Of a stretch of DNA of 7,243 bases, positions 1 through 6,909 are shown one piece after another. Origin of the DNA: Frankiales bacterium. Lineage in GTDB: Bacteria > Actinomycetota > Actinomycetes > Mycobacteriales > SCTD01. A program made the position numbers and the translations under genes. Each line of letters starts with the position of its first letter. Positions within the stretch are counted from its first letter, which is position 1. The stretch is taken from positions 1 to 7,243 of the forward strand of contig JAODNS010000303.1 in assembly GCA_025465145.1 (NCBI GenBank). Reading direction: 5' to 3'. The notes beneath the pieces are model-generated. The model worked only from the letters and a program-made list of their open reading frames with translations. It was not told where the DNA came from and did not search any database.

Positions 1-668
1 GGCGCCCGGCTCACTCCGTACGTCGCCGCTGCGGTCGAAGGCAGCGGGCTGCCGCACGCCCGCGTCCTCGGCATCCCGCTCCGCCAGGCGATCGCGGGTC
101 TCGACCGGTCCGCCCGCCGCGCCTCCGCGCGCGCCTCCTTCGGGCTCGGCGAGGGTCCGGTGCTGCTCGTCACCGGCGGCTCGCAGGGCGCCCGCCGCAT
201 CAACGAGGCCGTCGTCGGCGCGGCTGCGGACCTCGCTGCGGCCGGCGTGCAGGTGCTGCAGATCGCCGGGCCTAAGCAGCAGCTCGACGCCAGCGGCCTG
301 CCGCCGACGCACCACGTCCTGCCGTACGTCGACGGGATGGCCGACGCCTACGCCGCCGCCGACCTCGTCCTCTGCCGGGCCGGCGCGATGACCTGCGCCG
401 AGCTCGCGGCTGTCGGCCTGCCGGCGGTCTACGTCCCGCTGCCGATCGGCAACGGCGAGCAGGCGCTGAACGCGCGGCCGGTCGTCGACGCCGGTGGCGG
501 CTTGCTCGTCGATGACGCGGCGCTCGACGCGGCGTGGGTGCGCGACCACGTCGTCCCGCTCCTCGGCGCGCCGGAGCGGCTCGCCGACATGGGCTCGCGC
601 GCGTCCGTGCTCGGCCACCGGGAGGCCGACGTCGCGCTCGCTCATCTCGTCCTCGAGGCGGCCGGTCG

Positions 669-672
<4 letters not shown>
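1..672 (+). CDS. murG: MurG, UDP-GlcNAc:lipid I N-acetylglucosaminyltransferase, 3' part
   Basis: Partial gene open at the left edge; 223 codons plus TGA are present, against about 360 for the family, so roughly the N-terminal 140 residues are missing. MurG transfers GlcNAc from UDP-GlcNAc to lipid I on the inner face of the membrane, giving lipid II, the peptidoglycan building block. What is present is the C-terminal, UDP-GlcNAc-binding half of a GT-B fold. Visible landmarks, numbered from the window start: GIPLR linker (about 24-28), the Gly-rich loop GGSQGA (59-64), RAGAMTCAE (126-134), whose final Glu is in the position that contacts the nucleotide sugar, and GNGEQALNA (150-158). No membrane segment is seen, consistent with a peripheral enzyme. 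The stop overlaps the murC start, so murG and murC are almost certainly co-transcribed. The identification rests on motifs and on gene order and is secure. Confidence 0.97.
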
Positions 673-2026
<1,354 letters not shown>

Positions 2027-2030
<4 letters not shown>

Positions 2031-2761
2031 CCCGCGTCGTCCCCGCGATCCCGCGGCTGACGGCCAGGGCGCAGCTCGCCCGCGCCGCCCGTCGCCGGCG
2101 GATCGGCTTCCGGATCGGGATCGGCGTCCTCGCCCTCGTACCGCTGGGGCTGCTGGGCTGGCTGCTGCTGTCCTCGCCGCTGCTCGCGGTGAAGAAGGTG
2201 TCCGTCAGCGGCACGTCGCTGCTGACGAAGGCCCAGGTGCTGACGGCCGCAGACGTCACCACCGGGACGCCGCTCGCCCGGGTCGACACCGACGCGGTCG
2301 CCCGCCGGGTGCGCGCGCTGCGACCGGTCGCCGACGTCCGGGTGCACCGCGGCTGGCCCGCCACCCTCCGCCTGCAGGTCGTCGAGCGCACCCCGGTCGC
2401 TGTCGTGATCGACAAGACCGGCGTCACGCTGGTCGACCGGTCGGGGCTCCCGTACGCACCTGCTGCGACGCGGCCGCAGGGCACGGTCCGCCTGCAGGTG
2501 CACGAGCCGGGACCCGCCGACCCCACGACGCGCGCCGCGCTCCGGGTGCTGGCCGACCTGCCCGCCAACCTGCGCACGCCGCTGCGGATCGTCCGCGCCG
2601 AGTCCCCGTCCAGCGTGACGCTCGTCCTGCGCGACGGCCGGGAGGTGCTCTGGGGCGGCGTCGGCGACACCACGCTCAAAGTGCGGGCGGCGACCGCGCT
2701 GCTGCGCATGCCCGGACGCATCTTCGATGTGAGCCGGCCCGCCGTCGTCACCCGCAGCTGA
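2027..2761 (+). CDS. ftsQ: FtsQ, divisome membrane protein with POTRA domain
   Basis: Complete, 244 aa. FtsQ is a bitopic membrane protein that links early and late divisome components through the FtsQ-FtsB-FtsL complex. Layout: a basic cytoplasmic tail (1-29, with a run of Arg at 22-25 that fits positive-inside orientation), one transmembrane helix (about 30-51), a POTRA domain (about 54-123, beginning LLAVKKVSVSG and ending VVERTPVA), and the FtsQ-type beta domain to the C-terminus, closing with the family-like DVSRPAVVTR. The GTG at 2027 is the only in-frame start that keeps the tail and helix. It overlaps the murC stop (GTGA). The purine run GGGGGAG at 2018-2024 sits only 2 bases from the start, which is close for a Shine-Dalgarno, so coupling to murC translation probably matters. 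In most actinobacteria ftsZ follows directly; here a diguanylate cyclase gene comes first. Confidence 0.95.
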
Positions 2762-2797
2762 GGCGTCCGCAACCGCCTGAACGGGCAGGAACACCTC

Positions 2798-3778
2798 ATG
2801 ACCGCACCGGAGCCGTACCCGCGCGCGGGCCACGCCGTGGCCGTCAGCCCGGGCCGGGCCGACGCGGCGCGCGCGACGATGACCGCGCTGGCCTCGTCAC
2901 CGGACGTGTTCGAGACCTTCTTCGAGCAGGCCCGGATCGGCTTGGCGCTCGCCGACCTGACGACCCGCTACGTCCGCGTCAACAGCACCTACGCCGAGCT
3001 GGTGGGGCAGCCGCCGGAGGACCTCGTCGGCGTCCCGTTCCCGACGCAGGTGCACCCGGACGAACAGCAGGGCTCGCGGGACCGGGTCGAGCTGCTGCTC
3101 AGCGGCCGGGAGAGCACCCTGCAGTCGGAGCAGCGCTACCTCACCCCGGACGGCCGGGTCACCTGGGTGCTGCATGGCGTGACGGTGGTCCCGGACCGCG
3201 ACGGCGCGCCGGCCTGGTTCGCCGTCAGCGCGCAGGACATCACCGAGCGGCGGCGGGCCGAGCAGGACCTCCGGGACCTGACGGCGGTGCTGAGCGAGCG
3301 GGCCGTCCGCGACCCCTTGACAGGGGTGGCCAACCGCAGCCTGCTCGAGGAGCGGCTGCGCGCCGTCCTCGCCCGCGACGCCCGCACCGGCGACACGACG
3401 GCGCTGCTGTTCCTGGACCTCGACGGGTTCAAGGCGATCAACGACCGGCACGGCCACCTCGTGGGCGACGGCGTCCTGCGGCACGTCGCCGGCCGGCTGA
3501 AGGCCGCGGTGCGCCCGTCGGACACCGTGGCGCGGCTCGGCGGGGACGAGTTCGTGGTCCTCGTCGAGGGTGCGCGCGAGGAGGGCGTACGGGCCTTGGT
3601 CGGTCGGCTGCAGGTCGCGCTGGCGGCGCCGATGACCGTTGCAGACCTCGACCTCGAGGTGGGGGTGAGCATTGGCACCGCGTTCTCCGCCAGCGGTGCG
3701 GAGGAGCCGGTAGCCCTGCTGGCGCAGGCAGATCGGGGCATGTACGCCGACAAGCGGGTCCGGCGCAGCAGCTCCTGA
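2798..3778 (+). CDS. PAS-GGDEF diguanylate cyclase inserted between ftsQ and ftsZ
   Basis: Complete, 326 aa, soluble (no signal peptide or membrane helix seen). GGDEF domains make the second messenger c-di-GMP from two GTP. Residues 1-33 are a poorly conserved Ala-rich leader. A PAS sensor domain covers about 36-150, ending in the typical PAC strand and DITERRRAEQDL (147-158), which continues into a short linker helix. The GGDEF domain starts at RDPLTGVANR (171-180) and has DLDGFKAIND (207-216, first metal-binding Asp), the signature GGDEF (248-252), and AQADRGMYADKR near the end. An RxxD inhibitory site (RPSD, 239-242) lies nine residues before the signature, the spacing seen in PleD, so product inhibition is likely. 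The ATG at 2798 has AGGA at 2787-2790, 7 bases upstream; Met28 (2879) is a weaker alternative start. The gene follows ftsQ by 36 bases with no promoter seen in the gap, so it is probably co-transcribed. The PAS ligand cannot be told. Confidence 0.93.
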   Translation: MTAPEPYPRAGHAVAVSPGRADAARATMTALASSPDVFETFFEQARIGLALADLTTRYVRVNSTYAELVGQPPEDLVGVPFPTQVHPDEQQGSRDRVELLLSGRESTLQSEQRYLTPDGRVTWVLHGVTVVPDRDGAPAWFAVSAQDITERRRAEQDLRDLTAVLSERAVRDPLTGVANRSLLEERLRAVLARDARTGDTTALLFLDLDGFKAINDRHGHLVGDGVLRHVAGRLKAAVRPSDTVARLGGDEFVVLVEGAREEGVRALVGRLQVALAAPMTVADLDLEVGVSIGTAFSASGAEEPVALLAQADRGMYADKRVRRSSS

Positions 3779-3799
3779 CGCGACACGCCGCGCGGCTGG

Positions 3800-3829
3800 T
3801 TGACCCTGTCGTTCGGGCGCCCGTACCTT
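3800..3829 (+). promoter_or_regulatory. Candidate ftsZ promoter P1 (distal)
   Basis: TTGACC at 3800-3805 and TACCTT at 3824-3829 are separated by 18 bases, a reasonable housekeeping sigma-70 (HrdB/SigA type) pair. The -35 element is a five of six match and the -10 fits the TAnnnT pattern common in actinobacteria. It lies 22 bases past the cyclase stop codon. A transcript would start near 3836 and carry a leader of roughly 125 bases. Predicted from sequence only. Confidence 0.5.
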
Positions 3830-3856
3830 GCCGACACGTCCTCAGGCTGACATAAT
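3828..3856 (+). promoter_or_regulatory. Candidate ftsZ promoter P2 (proximal)
   Basis: TTGCCG at 3828-3833 and CATAAT at 3851-3856 are separated by 17 bases. The -10 element matches TATAAT at five of six positions and is a conspicuous A/T island in very GC-rich surroundings, which makes this the better of the two candidates. Its -35 overlaps the -10 of the distal promoter, so the two would compete or be regulated together. A transcript would start near 3863, giving a leader of about 100 bases. Several promoters before ftsZ are known in Streptomyces; the assignment here is inferred. Confidence 0.6.
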
Positions 3857-3946
3857 GCTAACCGTCTACATGAGGATGAGGGTCGTCCGGCCCGCCCGTC
3901 CAGGTGCTTCCCCGGTGCCTCGCGCATGCCCACCACCGCTCCGTCC

Positions 3947-3952
3947 GAGAGG
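3947..3952 (+). promoter_or_regulatory. ftsZ ribosome binding site
   Basis: GAGAGG lies 11 bases before the GTG at 3964. It helps to choose that GTG over other in-frame codons further upstream in the leader, and the GTG start also gives the N-terminus expected from actinobacterial FtsZ. Confidence 0.7.
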
Positions 3953-3963
3953 TCTTCACACCC

Positions 3964-5115
3964 GTGGCAGCTCCGCAGAACTACCTGGCCGTGATCAAGG
4001 TGGTCGGCATCGGCGGCGGTGGCGTGAACGCCGTCAACCGGATGATCGAGGTGGGACTCAAGGGCGTCGAGTTCATCGCGATCAACACCGACGCGCAGGC
4101 GCTGCTCATGAGCGACGCCGACGTCAAGCTCGACATCGGCCGTGAGCTGACCCGGGGCCTCGGCGCCGGCGCGGCGCCGGCGGTCGGCCGGCAGGCGGCG
4201 GAGGATCACCGCGACGAGATCGAGGAGGTGCTCAAGGGCGCCGACATGGTCTTCGTCACCGCGGGCGAGGGCGGCGGCACCGGTACAGGTGGCGCGCCCG
4301 TCGTGGCGCAGGTGGCCCGCTCGCTCGGCGCGCTCACGATCGGCGTCGTCACCCGGCCGTTCTCCTTCGAGGGCAAGCGCCGGGCCGGGCAGGCGGAGGA
4401 GGGCATCGACGCGCTGCGCGCGGAGGTCGACACCCTCATCGTCATCCCGAACGATCGGCTGCTCGCGCTCAGCGACCGCCAGGTCAGCGTCATGGACGCG
4501 TTCAAGAGCGCCGACCACGTGCTGCTGTCCGGCGTCTCCGGCATCACCGACCTCATCACGACGCCCGGCCTGATCAACCTCGACTTCGCGGACGTGAAGT
4601 CGGTGATGAACGAGGCCGGCAGCGCGCTCATGGGCATCGGCTCCGCGCGCGGCGACGACCGCGCGGTGGTCGCCGCCGAGATGGCCATCTCCAGCCCGCT
4701 GCTCGAGGCGAGCATGGAGGGCGCGCGCGGCGTGCTGCTGTCGATCTCCGGCGGGTCCGACCTCGGGCTGTTCGAGATCAACGAGGCCGCTCAGCTGGTG
4801 GCCGATGCGGCCCACCCCGAGGCCAACATCATCTTCGGCGCGGTCATCGACGACGCGCTGGGCGACGAGGTGCGCGTGACCGTCATCGCCGCCGGCTTCG
4901 ACGCGGGGGTGCCGTCACCGGTCCGCCGGGTGGAGACGCGCCGGCCGGCTCCCGAGCAGGTGCCCGCGGCTGCGCAGACGCCCACGTCGACGCCGCAGTT
5001 CACCCCCAGCCCGGCGGAGCAGCCGCGCTTCCGGCCGGCGCCGGCAGCTCCGGCCGCCCCGCGCCGCACGGTGGTCTTCGAGGACGACCTGGACGTGCCC
5101 GACTTCATGAAGTAG
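3964..5115 (+). CDS. ftsZ: FtsZ, cell division tubulin-like GTPase
   Basis: Complete, 383 aa with a GTG start. FtsZ polymerises with GTP into the cytokinetic Z-ring. The N-terminus (V)AAPQNYLAVIKV fixes the start; an upstream in-frame start at 3904 would add 20 unconserved residues. Landmarks: GIGGGGVNAVNR (15-26), tubulin signature GGGTGTG (103-109), RPFSFEGKRR (131-140), T7 synergy loop NLDFADV (205-211) with catalytic Asp207 and Asp210, and GSARGDDRA (226-234). The globular domain ends near residue 314. A Pro/Ala-rich linker (about 315-371) follows, then the conserved tail DDLDVPDFMK (374-383), the usual docking site for SepF, encoded near the right end of this window. One variation: GAGAAPAVG (67-75) has Ala71 where most homologues have Asn and mycobacteria have Asp. 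Expression probably comes from the two promoter candidates upstream as well as read-through from ftsQ and the cyclase gene. Confidence 0.98.
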   Translation: MAAPQNYLAVIKVVGIGGGGVNAVNRMIEVGLKGVEFIAINTDAQALLMSDADVKLDIGRELTRGLGAGAAPAVGRQAAEDHRDEIEEVLKGADMVFVTAGEGGGTGTGGAPVVAQVARSLGALTIGVVTRPFSFEGKRRAGQAEEGIDALRAEVDTLIVIPNDRLLALSDRQVSVMDAFKSADHVLLSGVSGITDLITTPGLINLDFADVKSVMNEAGSALMGIGSARGDDRAVVAAEMAISSPLLEASMEGARGVLLSISGGSDLGLFEINEAAQLVADAAHPEANIIFGAVIDDALGDEVRVTVIAAGFDAGVPSPVRRVETRRPAPEQVPAAAQTPTSTPQFTPSPAEQPRFRPAPAAPAAPRRTVVFEDDLDVPDFMK

Positions 5116-5123
5116 CTCGCGGG

Positions 5124-5363
5124 TCAGCCGGCGAGCACGCTCGGCGGCTGCTCGAGCAGCAGGGCGTCGAAGGCCAGCTGGTGGCGCACCTCACGCGGCG
5201 CGTCCCGGCCGTGCGCCACGAGGTGCTCGTAGAGGCAGACCCGCGCCTCCAGCACCGCCTCGGCGGTGGCGAGGTTCCGGCCGGCGGCGCTCGACCGGTT
5301 CGCCGCGAGGGCTGACCGGTAGCGCGCGAAGAGCCGCTCGAGGACCAGCTCCGGGTCGACCAT
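5124..5363 (-). CDS. Small hypothetical protein, convergent to ftsZ
   Basis: 79 aa, starting MVDPELVLERL and ending PPSVLAG; I do not recognise the family. Nearly every codon ends in G or C when read on the minus strand (exceptions include one TCA and one CGT), as expected for a real gene here. The protein looks all-helical and soluble: a first amphipathic helix with LERLFARYRSALAANR, a second with ATAEAVLEARVCLYEHLV, and a third around EVRHQLAFDALLLEQ. There is no membrane segment and a single Cys (residue 43). The ATG at 5363 is chosen because the frame upstream becomes low-complexity and antisense to pgeF; no clear Shine-Dalgarno precedes it, so the start is less sure. Its stop lies 8 bases from the ftsZ stop, tail to tail, and its start faces away from pgeF. 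Role unknown; the position suggests only possible interplay with ftsZ transcription. Confidence 0.7.
   Translation of the reverse strand: MVDPELVLERLFARYRSALAANRSSAAGRNLATAEAVLEARVCLYEHLVAHGRDAPREVRHQLAFDALLLEQPPSVLAG
5125..5150 (+). terminator. Candidate hairpin terminator after ftsZ
   Basis: CAGCCG (5125-5130) can pair with CGGCTG (5145-5150), and after one G/G mismatch CGAG (5132-5135) pairs with CTCG (5140-5143) around the loop CACG. It starts 9 bases after the ftsZ stop codon. No T-run follows, which is common for actinobacterial terminators but weakens the call. The same bases encode the last residues of the opposing small gene, so the hairpin may instead reflect coding sequence. The next bases contain a perfect 12-base palindrome (5148-5159). 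Confidence 0.35.
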
Positions 5364-5466
5364 GCCGTAGGCATCGGCCCGGCGCCGTGTCGCCTTGAGG
5401 GCTGGTTCGTCCGGATTGTCGGCCCGCACTCCGCGCGGTGCCGGCCAGCTGGGGCAGGCTGAGGGG
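5364..5466. other. Divergent intergenic region between the small gene and pgeF
   Basis: These 103 bases must hold the start signals for both the minus-strand gene and pgeF. No convincing -35/-10 pair was found on either strand. On the plus strand TTGAGG (5395-5400) lacks a good partner; on the minus strand GACAAT (complement of 5415-5420) could be a -10 element without a clear -35. One GACAC (minus strand, 5385-5389) is present. GGGGCAGG (5451-5458) is the likely pgeF ribosome binding site. Confidence 0.4.
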
Positions 5467-6162
5467 GTGCTGCTGACCGCCGGAACCGGGTACGCCGTGA
5501 CGGCGCGGGCGGGCGGCGTCAGCGCGACCCCGTACGACGCACTCAACCTCGCCCTGCACGTCGGCGACGACCCGGCCGCGGTGGCCGAGAACCGTCGCCG
5601 CCTCGCCGCCGAGGTTGACGTGCCGCGCATCGCGTGGATGGAGCAGGTGCACGGCCGGGAGGTCGCGCAGGTCGGGCCGGACGACGCGGTACCCGTCGCC
5701 GACGCGCTGGTCAGCACCGAGCGCGGCGTGGCGCTCGCCGTGCTCGTCGCCGACTGCACCCCCGTGCTCGCGGTCGACGCGGCGGCCGGCGTCGTCGGCG
5801 TCGCCCACGCCGGTCGCAAGGGGCTCGCCCTGGACGTCGTCGGCGCGCTGCTCGACGCGATGCGCGACCTCGGCGCGCAGCAGGTGCTCGCGCGGGTCGG
5901 CCCCTCGGTGTGCCCGCGCTGCTACCCGGTCCCGCTCGCCCTGCGTGAGGAGGTGGCGGCGGTCGTGCCGGAGGCGCGCAGCGTCGCCCGCGACGGGTCC
6001 CCGTCGCTGGACATCGCGGCCGGCGTCGCCGCGCAGCTCGTCGCGCACGGCGCGCAGGTCGAGTGGCTGCCCGGCTGCTCGGCCGAGGAGCCCCGGCTGT
6101 TCTCGTACCGCCGCGACGGCGGCACCACCGGTCGGTACGCCGGCCTCGCCTGGCTGCCGTGA
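5467..6162 (+). CDS. pgeF: PgeF/YfiH (YlmD) family, peptidoglycan editing factor, multicopper-oxidase-like fold
   Basis: Complete, 231 aa from the GTG at 5467. The family was once called laccase-domain or polyphenol oxidase. In E. coli the protein removes wrongly built UDP-MurNAc-L-Ser so that peptidoglycan has the correct first residue, and some members show purine nucleoside phosphorylase/deaminase activity. The conserved metal site is present: His62 in QVHG, Cys97 in VADCTP, His114 in AHAGR. GPSVCPRCYPVP (145-156) and SYRRDGGTTGRYAGLAWL (213-230) are also family landmarks. Many homologues read AHAGWRG where this one reads AHAGRKG. The frame is open back to a TTG at 5395, but the additional 24 residues are not family-like. 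For the GTG start, GAGGGG touches the start codon, and GGGGCAGG (5451-5458) is better spaced at 8 bases. pgeF overlaps yggS by GTGA. Its cell-wall editing role suits the neighbouring MurC, the enzyme that could add the wrong amino acid. Confidence 0.92.
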   Translation: MLLTAGTGYAVTARAGGVSATPYDALNLALHVGDDPAAVAENRRRLAAEVDVPRIAWMEQVHGREVAQVGPDDAVPVADALVSTERGVALAVLVADCTPVLAVDAAAGVVGVAHAGRKGLALDVVGALLDAMRDLGAQQVLARVGPSVCPRCYPVPLALREEVAAVVPEARSVARDGSPSLDIAAGVAAQLVAHGAQVEWLPGCSAEEPRLFSYRRDGGTTGRYAGLAWLP

Positions 6163-6848
6163 CGCGGACCGAGGAGCTGGCGGCCAACCTCGCCGCGGTC
6201 GAGGAGCGGGTGGCCGCCGCCTGCGCCGCCGCCGGCCGTGCCCGCGACGAGGTGCGGCTGGTCGCGGTCAGCAAGACGTGGCCGGCGTCCGACGTCGCCG
6301 CGCTGCGCGACCTCGGCGTGACGGACTTCGGCGAGAACCGCGACGGTGAGGCGGCCGAGAAGGTCGCTGCGGTGACCGGCGTCCGGTGGCACTTCGTGGG
6401 GGCCGTGCAGACCAACAAGGCGCGCAGCGTCACGTCGTACGCGGACGTCGTGCACTCCGTCGACCGGACCGGCCTGGTCGACGCGCTGTCGAGAGGTGCC
6501 GTCCGCGCCGACCGCACGGTCGACGTCCTCGTCCAGGTCAGCCTCGACGGCGACCCGTCACGCGGGGGAGCGCTCGCGGCGGACGTGCCCGCCCTGGCCG
6601 ACGAGGCCGCGAGCGCCGACGGGCTTCGCCTCGCCGGAGTCATGGCCGTCGCCCCCCTGGGGGAGGACCCGGCTGCCGCGTTCGCGCGGCTCGCCGCGGT
6701 GGCCGAGCGGCTGCGGCAGACGCACCCGTACGCCACCACCGTCAGCGCCGGGATGAGCGGCGACCTCGAAGCGGCCCTGGAAGCCGGCGCAAATGCCCTG
6801 CGTGTCGGGACGGCGTTGTTCGGTCATCGGGCACCCCTGTCCCGCTAG
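6159..6848 (+). CDS. yggS: YggS/PLPBP family pyridoxal phosphate homeostasis protein
   Basis: Complete, 229 aa, GTG start (family usually about 230). Known also as YlmE or PROSC; it binds pyridoxal 5'-phosphate on a single TIM-barrel domain like the N-domain of alanine racemase but has no known catalytic activity, and loss disturbs PLP and amino-acid balance. Landmarks: LVAVSKT with the PLP Lys39, FGENR followed by EAAEK, HFVGAVQTNKAR (the usual form is HFIGxLQxNK), LAGVMAVAP, and the phosphate-binding C-terminal part VSAGMSGDLEAALEAGANALRVGTALFG. The frame is open upstream to 6063, but the GTG overlapping the pgeF stop (GTGA, 6159-6162) gives the expected N-terminus. No Shine-Dalgarno is seen, so translation probably depends on ribosomes finishing pgeF. 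It lies between pgeF and sepF, the order ylmD-ylmE-ylmF seen in Gram-positive bacteria. Confidence 0.95.
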   Translation: MTRTEELAANLAAVEERVAAACAAAGRARDEVRLVAVSKTWPASDVAALRDLGVTDFGENRDGEAAEKVAAVTGVRWHFVGAVQTNKARSVTSYADVVHSVDRTGLVDALSRGAVRADRTVDVLVQVSLDGDPSRGGALAADVPALADEAASADGLRLAGVMAVAPLGEDPAAAFARLAAVAERLRQTHPYATTVSAGMSGDLEAALEAGANALRVGTALFGHRAPLSR

Positions 6849-6898
6849 TCTCCGGACTCGTTCAGCACCCGCTCGTTGTTCTCGCCCGTCGTCTCTCG

Positions 6899-6903
6899 AG
6901 GAG
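6899..6903 (+). promoter_or_regulatory. sepF ribosome binding site
   Basis: AGGAG, part of a longer GAGGAG (6898-6903), stands 6 bases before the ATG at 6910. It is the strongest Shine-Dalgarno in the window and supports efficient independent initiation of sepF after the 61-base gap that follows yggS. The gap itself shows no convincing promoter. Confidence 0.75.
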
Positions 6904-6909
6904 CTCGCC

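Noticed and set aside
2762..2797. Promoter for the cyclase gene in the 36-base gap after ftsQ
   Set aside because: The gap contains only a ribosome binding site (AGGA 2787-2790); no -10 or -35 element could be found.
3787..3796. GCCGCGCGGC palindrome after the cyclase stop as a terminator
   Set aside because: Only a 3-base-pair stem is possible with a 4-base loop, and no T-run follows; too weak to call.
3828..4145. Possible short leader gene in the ftsZ upstream region, with ATG codons at 3855, 3870 and 3876
   Set aside because: The frame runs well into ftsZ out of frame and turns into Arg-rich low complexity, and the first ATG lies in the P2 -10 box; not supported as a gene.
3136..4815. 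559-codon minus-strand frame opposite the cyclase gene and ftsZ
   Set aside because: It spans two well-supported plus-strand genes and their promoter gap, with low-complexity translation and no motif; a GC-rich antisense artefact.
6846..6851. TAGTCT overlapping the yggS stop as a -10 box for sepF
   Set aside because: No -35 element at a workable distance; nearest T/G-rich hexamers are 21-24 bases away.
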